From an uncultured Oscillospiraceae bacterium (GTDB lineage: Bacteria > Bacillota_A > Clostridia > Oscillospirales > Oscillospiraceae), in assembly GCA_910579155.1 (NCBI GenBank), contig CAJTTS010000016.1:1-54341 (forward strand): a stretch of 54,341 nucleotides of DNA. The letters are read 5' to 3'. The position numbers and the translations under genes were made by a program. A model generated the notes under the pieces. It was not told the origin of the DNA, searched no databases, and saw only the letters and a list, made by a program, of their open reading frames with translations. Shown piece by piece: positions 8,415-15,077 of the stretch; position 1 is the first letter of the stretch; each line of letters starts with the position of its first letter.

Positions 8415-9113
8415 ATGAACAGGAAAAGAGAAGCGATCTTCATGGGGTTCGGCATCCTCGCCGGTCTCGCCCTGAGCGGCCCCGCTGCCCAGGCAGCGGA
8501 CTACCTCACCGCCACGATCAGCAACCAACCCATCTATGTGGACGGCCAGCGTGTGGACATGACCGCCTACAACATCGGAGGAAACAACTACGTCAAGCTC
8601 AGGGACATTGGCAGGGCCGTGGATTTTGGGGTTATCTACAATGCCGCCACCAACTCCGTCTACATCGACAGCACCCAACCCTACCGGGAAGAACTCCCTA
8701 CCGTATCCTCCGGCCCAACGGAAGAAAGCGTTCAGGCCGCTCTGGTACAGCTGAAGCAAACCTATCCCACCGGTTCCACCTACCCAACGCCCTACCGCTC
8801 CACCAGCGGCGGCCCGTATGGCCGCGGCGTCACCTACTCCGGCTGGGCCACGCTCTGCTCCGATGCCGCCTTCGGAGATCTGCCTTGGCGGCGGGTGGAC
8901 AAGCCGAGCTGGGATCAAATCCGCCCCGGCGATCTAATCCGCTACGACAACAGCAGCAACGGCCACGTAGTTGTGGTGGTAAAGAAAACCGATGAGTACA
9001 TCAAAGTCACCGAGAGCGGACTGAACAATAAAGTTCGCTGGGGCGGGCAGTACTTCAAATGGTGGCTGGAGGAACAACCTGGGTATACGCTGTACACACG
9101 CTATCCGCAGTAG
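8415..9113 (+). CDS. Secreted copper-amine-oxidase-N-like / CHAP-like cargo protein
   Basis: 232 aa from the ATG preceded by AAGGGAG. Signal peptide to about residue 27 (PAAQA-AD). A copper-amine-oxidase N-terminal-like domain (IYVDGQRVDMTAYNIGG..YVKLRDIGRAV, about 35-78) is a stalk module frequent in Clostridial exported proteins. The C-terminal part (about 100-232) has TLCSDAAFG, a PGDLIRY strand and NGHVVVVVKK, the arrangement of NlpC/P60-CHAP cysteine hydrolases and the same logic as the protein at 943. Likely acts on the cell wall or as secreted cargo; catalytic competence unproven. Not a standard mobilisation gene. Confidence 0.65.
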   Translation: MNRKREAIFMGFGILAGLALSGPAAQAADYLTATISNQPIYVDGQRVDMTAYNIGGNNYVKLRDIGRAVDFGVIYNAATNSVYIDSTQPYREELPTVSSGPTEESVQAALVQLKQTYPTGSTYPTPYRSTSGGPYGRGVTYSGWATLCSDAAFGDLPWRRVDKPSWDQIRPGDLIRYDNSSNGHVVVVVKKTDEYIKVTESGLNNKVRWGGQYFKWWLEEQPGYTLYTRYPQ

Positions 9114-9429
9114 CGCTGCCCGAATGACATCGCCGGGGGTCGCTCCGCAGAGAGCGGCCCCCGATCCGTTTCCCCCGTGTCCGCCCCTGTGAAGCGGTTT
9201 GTGCCCATCCTGTGAAACGGGTAGCATCCGTGCCCCTCCCGCAGATGAAACGCGATATTGCCCCCTTCGTGCGCCGCTGTGAAGGGCTGCGAATTGCACC
9301 ACTGTCTTCAAAGAAAAGAACCTCCAGCGCCGGCGAAAAAAGATATGTCTGGATTGCTAATTCTTCCCGTTTGCCATGGCTATTCCCGCCGAGATGTGGT
9401 ATGGTGTGTCGCCACAGGAGGCGAGAACA
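9114..9429. other. Non-coding region with repeat copy B
   Basis: 316 bases without a credible gene. It carries the second copy of the diverged repeat (9219-9292) and the RBS (AGGAG at 9416-9420) of the next gene. No other structure was noticed. Confidence 0.5.
9219..9292. repeat. Diverged direct repeat, copy B (downstream of mob genes)
   Basis: Starts GGGTAGCATCCGTGCCCC and is alignable with 6548-6621 over about 70 bases. Both copies lie in non-coding DNA on the same strand, at equal positions relative to the block between them. Could be a duplicated regulatory region or a scar of cassette capture. Confidence 0.6.
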
Positions 9430-9723
9430 ATGAGAAAAACCTTGGAAGATTTCTACTACGGCAACATCATCCCCAACGAGCAGGACATTGCGCCCCGTTC
9501 AGAGATGAAACGGGCAACAGACCGGGTGGCCCGCTTTGAAACTCAGCTCACGGAGCAGCTTGACGAAGCCGGACAAGCAATTTTAGCAAAGCTTATCGAA
9601 TCACAGCAGGAAATTGACAGCATCACCGCCCTGGAAAATTTCATCCTGGGTTTCCGGCTGGGCACCAAAATTATGATGGAGTGCATGGATGAAAACGATG
9701 GCGATATTAGAACTGGAGGTTGA
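9430..9723 (+). CDS. DUF6809-like small helper protein next to integrase
   Basis: 97 aa, helical and charged. N-terminal TLEDFYYGNIIPNEQD and C-terminal ALENFILGFRLGTKIM match the pattern of the DUF6809 family (from memory), small proteins encoded immediately before integrases of Clostridial integrative elements. Start chosen at the ATG with AGGAG 9 bases upstream rather than an upstream in-frame ATG without RBS. Six bases separate it from the integrase gene. Molecular role unknown. Confidence 0.65.
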   Translation: MRKTLEDFYYGNIIPNEQDIAPRSEMKRATDRVARFETQLTEQLDEAGQAILAKLIESQQEIDSITALENFILGFRLGTKIMMECMDENDGDIRTGG

Positions 9724-9729
9724 TAAATT

Positions 9730-10884
9730 ATGTCAAAACGCCGCGCCAATGGCGAGGGGAACCTACGGAAGCGTTCGGACGGCCGCTGGGAGGGCCGATA
9801 CACCGCGGGCTACGATCCCGACACCGGCAAGCGCATCATCAAAAACGTCCTGGGCCGCACCCAGGCTGAAACCAAAGAAAAGCTCAAGGCGGCTGTGGAA
9901 CAGGCCCAGCAGGTGGATGTCACCCACACCGACGAGTACACCGTGGCCACCTGGCTCCGCGCCTGGTACGACCTCTACGCCCTGCCCAACATCCGGCAGG
10001 CCACAGCGGACCGCTACAAGCTGATGATCGAAACCTACACCATCCCTCGGATTGGGAAGATCAAGCTGAAAAAGCTGACCTCCCGGGATCTCCAGCAGCT
10101 CTACAAATACCTGATGGAGCATGGCCGGGTGAACCAGCGAAGCGGCCACGGGAATCCCGGTCTGAGCAGCACCACTGTCCGTAGCGTCCACCTGATGCTC
10201 CACAGCGCGTTTGAGCGGGCGGTGAAAGAGCGGCTCATCGCCAGGAACCCCACCGATGACTGTATCGCTCCCAAAGTGCAGAAGGTAGAGATGAAAACCC
10301 TCCGGCCCGAGCATCTGAAGTCCTACCTGGAGGCTGCCGACGCACGTGGTGTCCTCCCCATGTTCTACCTGGAGCTGGTGAGCGGTCTGCGGAAAGGCGA
10401 GCTGGTGGCCCTCCTCTGGGATGACCTGGATCTCCAGAACAGGACGATCTCGGTCAGCAAGCAGTACATCAAGAACCCCAGCGGGAAGCTCACCCTCTCC
10501 CGTCCCAAGACCGAGACCTCGGTGCGAAGGGTATCCATCCCTCAGGAAGCGGTGGATCTGCTGATCCAGGAGCACGAGAGGCACCCGGACAGCCCCTATA
10601 TGTTCCCGTCCCGCACCACAGGCGAGATGTATTACCCGGATTCGGTGGTGAAGCTCCACGAGAAGATCCTCCGGGATGCCGGACTGGAGCACATCTCCTT
10701 CCACGCCCTGCGTCACACCTTCGCCACCTTGGCGCTGCAGAATGGCGTGGACATCAAAACGGTATCCAGTATGCTGGGGCACTACGACGCCGGGTTCACC
10801 CTCCGCACCTACACCCACGCCACCCGGCAGATGCAGGATCAGGCTGCGGAAACCATGGGAAATTTTATGAGCCAGATGATGTAA
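9730..10884 (+). CDS. int: Tyrosine recombinase/integrase of the mobilisable element
   Basis: 384 aa. An arm-binding AP2-like N-terminus (RRANGEGNLRKRSDGRWEGRY, residues 4-24) and a SAM-like core-binding domain (about 75-175) precede the catalytic domain. Catalytic residues: Arg in SGLRKGELV (near 219), HALRHTFA (near 324-331), GHYD (near 346), and the nucleophile Tyr in LRTYTHA (near 360). It lies 195 bases from a tRNA-Thr 3'-end copy at 11079, with putative arm sites in between, so it should integrate at the tRNA-Thr anticodon loop. RBS: GGAGG within the upstream gene end. Confidence 0.92.
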   Translation: MSKRRANGEGNLRKRSDGRWEGRYTAGYDPDTGKRIIKNVLGRTQAETKEKLKAAVEQAQQVDVTHTDEYTVATWLRAWYDLYALPNIRQATADRYKLMIETYTIPRIGKIKLKKLTSRDLQQLYKYLMEHGRVNQRSGHGNPGLSSTTVRSVHLMLHSAFERAVKERLIARNPTDDCIAPKVQKVEMKTLRPEHLKSYLEAADARGVLPMFYLELVSGLRKGELVALLWDDLDLQNRTISVSKQYIKNPSGKLTLSRPKTETSVRRVSIPQEAVDLLIQEHERHPDSPYMFPSRTTGEMYYPDSVVKLHEKILRDAGLEHISFHALRHTFATLALQNGVDIKTVSSMLGHYDAGFTLRTYTHATRQMQDQAAETMGNFMSQMM

Positions 10885-10904
10885 CACCAGTCAAAAAACC
10901 ACCA

Positions 10905-10946
10905 AGAGCATCGGGCGGGAAGGGCAAACTTCCTGCCCGGTGCTCT
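10905..10946. terminator. Hairpin downstream of the first integrase
   Basis: Long stem AGAGCATCGGGCGGGAAG / CTTCCTGCCCGGTGCTCT around a 6-base loop, 16 of 18 pairs Watson-Crick and two others wobble. No strong T-run follows, so it may be a bidirectional or weak terminator. Confidence 0.5.
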
Positions 10947-10972
10947 CTGAACCTTTCCGGACATTTCCCTGT

Positions 10973-11019
10973 GTGGGTCAAGTTGTGGGTCGTCCCGCCT
11001 GACCCACTTTTTGACCCAC
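10973..11019. repeat. GTGGGTCA repeats, candidate arm sites of the first integrase
   Basis: Two direct copies of GTGGGTC(A) (10973-10980, 10985-10991) face two inverted copies TGACCCAC (11000-11007, 11012-11019). The array sits between the integrase stop and the tRNA-Thr 3' repeat, where arm-type sites for integrase are expected. No equivalent array occurs beside the prophage integrase. Confidence 0.55.
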
Positions 11020-11043
11020 ATTATTTTCAACGAAAACAGAACA

Positions 11044-11077
11044 GAAACTCCCGAAATCCAGCGATTTCAGGAGTTTC
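11044..11077. terminator. Hairpin abutting the left tRNA-Thr repeat
   Basis: Stem GAAACTCCCGAAATC / GATTTCAGGAGTTTC (14 of 15 pairs) with loop CAGC. Reading on the minus strand it is followed by a T-rich tract, as expected of the terminator of a minus-strand tRNA gene; the second tRNA copy has a comparable hairpin at 54251-54283. Confidence 0.55.
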
Positions 11078-11078
11078 T

Positions 11079-11123
11079 TGGAGCTGCTATCCAGATTTGA
11101 ACTGGAGACCTCATCCTTACCAA
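11079..11123 (-). repeat. Left attachment repeat: copy of tRNA-Thr 3' end
   Basis: 45 bases corresponding on the minus strand to the tRNA-Thr anticodon loop through the CCA end. It matches 54287-54331 at 43 of 45 positions. The two differences are both in the T-stem and are complementary (T-A pair here, C-G pair at the right copy), so this piece derives from a functional but different tRNA-Thr allele. It serves as attL of the prophage and lies next to the first integrase. Confidence 0.85.
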
Positions 11124-11219
11124 TTGCGCTTTCTTACTTGTTGTGGCTTATCACGGCATCCGCAAACCCTTGCAATCACTGGATTTCCGTTTTATCGCCT
11201 TTGTAGCTCTGCACAGTCC

Positions 11220-11271
11220 GGGGTGATTTTTCGCAGGATTTCACCCCAAATTCACCCCAAGCCCTCACCCC
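11220..11271. repeat. TCACCCC repeats, candidate arm sites of the prophage integrase (left arm)
   Basis: Three direct copies TCACCCC (11241, 11252, 11265) and an inverted GGGGTGA (11220). The central 21 bases (11240-11260, two 11-bp units of TTCACCCCAAA) recur identically at 54197-54217 beside the right attachment site, as expected for integrase arm-type sites split between attL and attR. Confidence 0.65.
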
Positions 11272-11483
11272 AGCCACGGCGCCCGAAAAGGGGCACTTTT
11301 TTTATGCCCTCTAGCCCTGGAACTGCCCGCATATCCCCAGATACTGGTCGTTCTATCCAGTTTTGACCAGAAAAGTCTGGTCGTTTTACGCGCTGACAAT
11401 ATCCCACTACTGCGATATATTATCATCACGAAGACACAGCATACCGATAAAACGGTACAGATAAATCTGCCGTCTTTTCGGAA

Positions 11484-11512
11484 TTTATTTCCGGTGTCGA
11501 ATTCTGTATAAT
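11484..11512 (+). promoter_or_regulatory. Promoter of the XRE-Spo0A_C operon containing a 0A box
   Basis: A perfect -10 (TATAAT, 11507-11512) has only a poor -35 at 17-base spacing (TTTATT, 11484-11489). Between them lies TGTCGAA (11495-11501), identical to the core of the Spo0A-binding 0A box. A weak -35 plus this box suggests regulation by the host Spo0A or by the Spo0A-like protein of the same operon. Confidence 0.55.
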
Positions 11513-11538
11513 CCAGGCAAAGGGAGGGGGAGAGCGTC

Positions 11539-11919
11539 ATGGAACTGGGCGAGGAACTGGGCAAGAACCTTGCGGGCCATATCAAGCAATTCCAGCTGGA
11601 CCATGCGCTCACCACCACAGAGCTGGCCTCCGAACTTCAGCTGGCGGTGTCCACCACGCAGATATACTTGAATGGCAAAGGCAACCCACGTTGGCCTACC
11701 TTGGAACTGCTGTCCAAGCGGATGGGGATACCGGTAGCCCGGCTGATATCCCCGCCTGACGCTGAACTGGCGCCGCCCTCAAAGCCCACGCCTCCTCCTC
11801 CACAGGTAAAACATGTGGTCCGGGCCGCCCGGGAACTGGCGGGGCTGCCCCCAAGCAAGCGCGAAAAAGGAATTCGGTTATTCCTGGAAATGGTCGAACT
11901 GTGGAGCGAGGTGGGATGA
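11539..11919 (+). CDS. XRE-family regulator upstream of the Spo0A-like gene
   Basis: 126 aa. N-terminal HTH (about 15-70): FQLDHALTTTELASELQLAVSTTQIYLNGKGNPRWPTLELLSKRMG. A Pro-rich linker (about 77-90) leads to a short helical tail (VRAARELAGLPPSKREKGIRLFLEMVELW) that could mediate dimerisation. RBS AAAGGGAGGGGGA. Its stop TGA is directly followed by the ATG of the Spo0A-like gene, so the two products are made together and may work together. First gene inside the left prophage end, oriented opposite to the structural genes. Confidence 0.75.
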   Translation: MELGEELGKNLAGHIKQFQLDHALTTTELASELQLAVSTTQIYLNGKGNPRWPTLELLSKRMGIPVARLISPPDAELAPPSKPTPPPPQVKHVVRAARELAGLPPSKREKGIRLFLEMVELWSEVG

Positions 11920-12300
11920 ATGCGAGAGATACATACGGTTCCTGGCCCACCCCGCCCACCGGCCTCGTCCCTGCCGGCCCGGATCTCCTTCGAGCTGCGC
12001 CGGCTGTGCATCCCCGGGCACCTGCTGGGCTTCGCCTATCTGGCCTACATGCTGGGCCGGGCCGTCCCGGACCAGGAACAGCTCCGGCTGCTCACCAAGA
12101 ACCTGTATCCGGACACCGGGCGGCGCTTCGGCGCCACACCGGGCAGCGTGGAACGGGACGTGCGCTTCGCCATATGCAAAAGCTGGGACCGGGGCGGGCG
12201 GGCCACGCTGGAGCACATGGCTGACGCTCCTCTGGGGCGACGTCCTCCAGCCACCGAGTTCCTGCATATCGTGTCGGACTACATCCGGCGGACATCCTGA
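11920..12300 (+). CDS. Free-standing Spo0A C-terminal DNA-binding domain protein
   Basis: 126 aa. Residues about 23-120 correspond to the Spo0A_C effector domain: IPGHLLGFAYLAYML, LLTKNLYPDTGRRFGATPGSVERDVRFAICKSWDRG, and the terminal PATEFLHIVSDYIRR. In Spo0A these are the helices that recognise 0A boxes. There is no receiver domain, so it would not need phosphorylation; it could compete with or mimic active Spo0A, or serve only phage promoters. It lies in an operon with an XRE protein whose promoter contains TGTCGAA. A strong terminator follows. Domain call firm; role inferred. Confidence 0.85.
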   Translation: MREIHTVPGPPRPPASSLPARISFELRRLCIPGHLLGFAYLAYMLGRAVPDQEQLRLLTKNLYPDTGRRFGATPGSVERDVRFAICKSWDRGGRATLEHMADAPLGRRPPATEFLHIVSDYIRRTS

Positions 12301-12313
12301 ATACAGATAAAAG

Positions 12314-12346
12314 CAGCCTCCTGCGCCATGACGGCGCAGGAGGCTG
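12314..12346 (+). terminator. Rho-independent terminator of the Spo0A_C operon
   Basis: 14-bp perfect stem CAGCCTCCTGCGCC / GGCGCAGGAGGCTG with a 5-base loop, followed by a T-rich stretch (TCTACCCTTACTTTACTTTT). Confidence 0.85.
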
Positions 12347-12438
12347 TCTACCCTTACTTTACTTTTGTGCCAGCGTAGTACAGAACCAGGACACTCCTGC
12401 CCTGATATACGCATATATTGGGCAAGAGACCAAACCTA

Positions 12439-12468
12439 TTGACAAAGCATCTCGATCAATGTTACTCT
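12439..12468 (+). promoter_or_regulatory. Promoter of the Panacea toxin-antitoxin pair
   Basis: TTGACA (12439-12444) with 18-base spacing to TACTCT (12463-12468), ahead of GGAGG at 12481. Confidence 0.5.
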
Positions 12469-12496
12469 ATAAGCAGGAAAGGAGGGAAAATATGAT

Positions 12497-12967
12497 ATGT
12501 CAATGGTGCCTACAGTAGTTTGCAACAACGTGTTATCTCGCGCATTTACTGAAAAGATCGATGTGTCCCCCATGAAACTGCAAAAACTGCTTTATTTTGT
12601 TGCTTGTGAATATCAGAAAAGAACAGGCACTCCTCTATTTTCCGAATCGTTCCAGGTCTGGAAATACGGCCCGGTCTTGCCATCTGTCTATGGTGAGTTC
12701 AAATCCTTTGGCAAAGAACCGATCTCCTCTTATGCCAGGGACGCCAAAGGCATCTCGTATATCGTCGATGAGAACACGTCTCCAGTATTGAAGTCCTCTA
12801 TCGATATTATTTGGGGCAGCTTCAAGGAGTGGGACGCGATCGCGCTTTCGCAGATCACACATATGGAAGGGTCTGCCTGGTCTAAAGCATTTGATGCATA
12901 CGATCCCATCATCAATACGAATGATATGAAAGAGGACCTGACTTATGGCAGATACATCACCGGATAA
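12497..12967 (+). CDS. Panacea (SocA-like, DUF4065) domain antitoxin
   Basis: 156 aa. Hallmarks of the Panacea domain: SPMKLQKLLYFV (about 27-38), FQVWKYGPVLPSVYGEF (about 54-70), and ALSQITHMEGSAWSKA (about 114-130). In known PanAT systems this domain neutralises a partner toxin encoded alongside, often a membrane-acting one. The next gene overlaps by 23 bases and encodes a membrane protein, fitting that arrangement. Start at the first of two close in-frame ATGs (12497, 12503), 11 bases after GGAGG. Own promoter and terminator, plus strand, opposite to the lysis and tail genes: a typical prophage 'moron' cassette. Confidence 0.82.
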   Translation: MSMVPTVVCNNVLSRAFTEKIDVSPMKLQKLLYFVACEYQKRTGTPLFSESFQVWKYGPVLPSVYGEFKSFGKEPISSYARDAKGISYIVDENTSPVLKSSIDIIWGSFKEWDAIALSQITHMEGSAWSKAFDAYDPIINTNDMKEDLTYGRYITG

Positions 12968-13325
12968 AGCGTGCGGTATCGCGGTAAGTCCCCCGCCAAA
13001 GAGAGAGCGTTCCCCGATCTTCGAGGGGGAGGACCGCGTCTTAGATGACAGCTCAACAGGTATCGCTCAAAAAGATGAGCCTGTTGTCAAGACGATCGAG
13101 GAGAAAGAGCAAGCGCACAAGCACAAGATCGAGGAGGATAAGATCAAGATAGGCTCCAATCTTTTGATCGCTTGTTTTACCATCATCTTTCTATTTGCCA
13201 TCATAGATATTTCCTATGATCCTTCCCACGGATCGACTCTCTTCTCCGGCGCATTCGAGTTTGCCAAAACGATAGCGACTGCGCTGGTGGGATATCTCTT
13301 TGCAGCCAGCACAAAAGATAAGTGA
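12945..13325 (+). CDS. Membrane protein, predicted toxin partner of the Panacea antitoxin
   Basis: 126 aa. A hydrophilic N-terminus (about 1-55) and a charged helical stretch (IEEKEQAHKHKIEEDKIK) precede two transmembrane segments (LLIACFTIIFLFAII and FAKTIATALVGYLFAAS) separated by a short loop. It has no recognised enzymatic motif. Overlap with the Panacea gene and the two-TM design suggest a toxin that disturbs the cell membrane. Function inferred from context only. Confidence 0.6.
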   Translation: MADTSPDKACGIAVSPPPKRERSPIFEGEDRVLDDSSTGIAQKDEPVVKTIEEKEQAHKHKIEEDKIKIGSNLLIACFTIIFLFAIIDISYDPSHGSTLFSGAFEFAKTIATALVGYLFAASTKDK

Positions 13326-13329
13326 TCAA

Positions 13330-13363
13330 AAGGCCGGGGAGCGGTAAATCGCACCCCGGCCTT
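13330..13363. terminator. Bidirectional terminator between TA pair and endolysin
   Basis: 10-bp perfect stem AAGGCCGGGG / CCCCGGCCTT with a 14-base loop, between convergent genes ending at 13325 (plus) and 13372 (minus). Confidence 0.8.
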
Positions 13364-13371
13364 CATTTCGT

Positions 13372-14082
13372 TCACTCCAGCATCCCCAGCCGGTCCAGCA
13401 CGGTGAGGGTCCTGCACAGGTCCTCGGACAGGTCCAGCCCGTCGCCGGTGCCGTTGAGCGCGCCCTTGTCCACGGCCTTTTGCACCGCGCCCCGATACCA
13501 CTCGGGCACGTCGGCCAGCGTCTTATAGTACACCATCTCGTCCTCCTCCTTTCCCTCGGGGGCCAGGGACCAATCCGGCCGCCCGTACCCCTTGATAGTC
13601 TTGCCTGCCAGCTTGTACCGGCACGCCCGCACGGCAGACGGCTCCCCCGCATTGCCCTCGATGGTGTGGACAAAGCCGCCCTCCACCCGCACCACGATTC
13701 CGGTGTGCCAGGTGCTTTTGGCGTCGCCGAAAAAGATCTGGTCCCCCGGCTCCGGGCTGGAGAACAGCCGCCCCTTCTGCTTGAAGTAGTTCAAGCTGTA
13801 CCCCGTGCCAGCCCCCAGGGACCGGTCCGGCTGGCACAGGAGCAGTTGGGCCTCGGCCCGCCCGAAGGTGGTGACGAAGCACCAGTCCACGAACACATCG
13901 CACCAGTCGTAGCCGTTCTTTTTGCCGTTGTAGAAGTCTCCCAGGGCGTCCAGGTCCCGGGCGAACTTATTCCAAAGCCCCCCGGCGTTGGCCTTGGGCT
14001 CGTCTAACTGGGCATTAGACTTTTTGCCCAGATAGCCCACCTGGTCCTCCGCCGTGGCGATGAGCCATTCCTGCGGCGTCAC
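13372..14082 (-). CDS. Phage endolysin, CHAP domain
   Basis: 236 aa starting at GTG overlapping the holin stop. N-terminal CHAP amidase/endopeptidase (about 1-150): Cys in GYDWCDVFVDWCFV, a PEPGDQIFF strand, and His in STWHTGIVVRVEGG. After a linker (about 165-178), the C-terminal about 55 residues (YKTLADVPEWYRGAVQKAVD...LDLSEDLCRTLTVLDRLG) resemble a wall-binding module common in Clostridial phage lysins. Digests peptidoglycan at lysis. Last gene of the late transcript. Confidence 0.88.
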   Translation of the reverse strand: MTPQEWLIATAEDQVGYLGKKSNAQLDEPKANAGGLWNKFARDLDALGDFYNGKKNGYDWCDVFVDWCFVTTFGRAEAQLLLCQPDRSLGAGTGYSLNYFKQKGRLFSSPEPGDQIFFGDAKSTWHTGIVVRVEGGFVHTIEGNAGEPSAVRACRYKLAGKTIKGYGRPDWSLAPEGKEEDEMVYYKTLADVPEWYRGAVQKAVDKGALNGTGDGLDLSEDLCRTLTVLDRLGMLE

Positions 14083-14279
14083 ATCTCCACCTCCGGCAGC
14101 CCCGCCACGCTAGTGAGCAGGGACAGCAGCCCCGCCAGCGCCGCCGCCGAGGCCACCATGGGCCAGTCCACGGCGGACAGCACCGCAGACGCCCCGATGG
14201 TGGCGATGGCGGTCTGGGCCACCGTCTTGACGGCCCGTACCCCCGCCGCCTTCAGCCATTTCTTTGTTTTCTCGTTCAT
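14079..14279 (-). CDS. Holin (r1t-like)
   Basis: 66 aa from the ATG behind AAAGGAG. A basic N-terminus (NEKTKKWLKAAGVRAVK) and two hydrophobic segments (TAIATIGASAVLSAV and MVASAAALAGLLSLLTSVAG) match r1t-type holins. Forms the lesion that releases the endolysin. Its stop overlaps the endolysin start, coupling the pair. Confidence 0.82.
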   Translation of the reverse strand: MNEKTKKWLKAAGVRAVKTVAQTAIATIGASAVLSAVDWPMVASAAALAGLLSLLTSVAGLPEVEM

Positions 14280-14296
14280 AAGTACCCGCTCCTTTC

Positions 14297-14620
14297 TCAG
14301 TTCAGTCCCGGCATACCCGCCGCGATCCACGCCATCACCGCCAGCGCGGCGGCGTATACCAGCTTGTCCACCAGCCCATCCCACCGCTTGGCGGGCTTGT
14401 CCGCCAGGGCCTTCACGGCGGCGTTCAGCTCGTCCAGCTTCTCCTCGATGCTGTCCAGCTTGGCCCGCAGGGCGGCCCCGCCCTGCTCCAGCGCCCCGAT
14501 CCGGCCGAACATCTGCCGGTGAGTCTCGCTGGAGCTGCCCCGGTAGCGGTCGAACTCGTCCTTCAGCGCCTCCACCCGGGCGGACACCGGGCAGTCGTTT
14601 GGGTTACAGTTCTCTTGCAT
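14297..14620 (-). CDS. XhlA-like lysis accessory protein (coiled coil plus TM anchor)
   Basis: 107 aa. The central heptad-rich helix (FGRIGALEQGGAALRAKLDSIEEKLDELNAAVKAL) leads to one C-terminal transmembrane segment (LVYAAALAVMAWIAAGM). This is the layout of haemolysin XhlA proteins that assist holins in PBSX-like phages. Start at ATG with AGGAG upstream; a TTG one codon earlier is equally possible. Confidence 0.72.
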   Translation of the reverse strand: MQENCNPNDCPVSARVEALKDEFDRYRGSSSETHRQMFGRIGALEQGGAALRAKLDSIEEKLDELNAAVKALADKPAKRWDGLVDKLVYAAALAVMAWIAAGMPGLN

Positions 14621-14762
14621 CAATATCAGCTCCTATCGATTTTACTTTTCTCAAAACGGGCTACTTTGAGCCATATTGCCCGTTCGCGTGCACGGCAAAA
14701 AGCCGTCCCCTGGTCCGGCTTCGGCCCTGGGCACCTTTCCGGTCCGGACACGCATAAAAAGC

Positions 14763-14795
14763 GCCTCCGTTTCATCATCTTGACAAAACGGAGGC
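14763..14795 (-). terminator. Terminator on the minus strand between type I toxin and lysis genes
   Basis: Stem GCCTCCGTTT / AAACGGAGGC (10 bp). On the minus strand it is followed by GCTTTTTA. Probably ends the toxin mRNA and partly insulates the lysis genes. It overlaps the -35 of the plus-strand antitoxin RNA. Confidence 0.65.
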
Positions 14796-14814
14796 AGATG
14801 AGTTATACTGATCA

Positions 14815-14908
14815 CGGAAGGGCACTGCTACGGCGGTCAGCCCCCTAACACACTAGCCGTTCTCACAACTAGCCGTCCGGGTGGCTTCCGGGCGGCTAGT
14901 ACGCTTTT
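14815..14908 (+). ncRNA. RatA-like antisense RNA antitoxin, copy 1
   Basis: Promoter TTGACA (14780-14785), 18-base spacer, TATACT (14804-14809). The transcript begins GGAAGGGCACTGCTACGGCGG and would end at a hairpin ACTAGCCGTCCGGG ... CCGGGCGGCTAGT followed by CGCTTTTT. Its 3' end is complementary to the end of the toxin gene on the other strand. The 5' segment is homologous to the RNA at 52407, showing they are paralogues. Confidence 0.7.
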
Positions 14909-14997
14909 TGGGCTGTGGCGATCATCAGCGCCAACACGATGATGAACCATGCCACGACGCGCAGGGCTTGCGCCCAGCGCCCGTCTCCCATCAGCAT
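14896..14997 (-). CDS. Small hydrophobic type I toxin (TxpA/holin-like family)
   Basis: 33 aa: a short N-terminus (MLMGDGRWAQALR), a single transmembrane helix (VVAWFIIVLALMIATA) and a basic end. The RBS GAGGGGGTG is trapped in a local hairpin (CACTCCC ... GGGGGTG), typical of type I toxins that need mRNA processing. The 3' end overlaps the convergent antisense RNA. The peptide is expected to depolarise the membrane when the antitoxin RNA is lost. Confidence 0.7.
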   Translation of the reverse strand: MLMGDGRWAQALRVVAWFIIVLALMIATAQKAY

Positions 14998-15077
14998 CAC
15001 CCCCTCTCTCAAGGGAGTGGCTAACCGCCTTTATGTAACAGTGCCCTTCCGGCCTTCCCCTTCGGGTCGGCACGGCC

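Larger units (their letters stand above)
4528..11123. mobile_element. Integrated mobilisable element (minimal extent)
   Basis: Contains an HTH pair, mobC, relaxase, cargo and a tyrosine integrase adjacent to a tRNA-Thr 3'-end repeat, but no conjugation channel genes; hence mobilisable rather than self-transmissible. The right end is set by the repeat at 11079-11123. The left end is not seen: no third tRNA-Thr repeat occurs in the window, so the surface-protein genes at 1-4163 may also belong to it. Confidence 0.6.
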
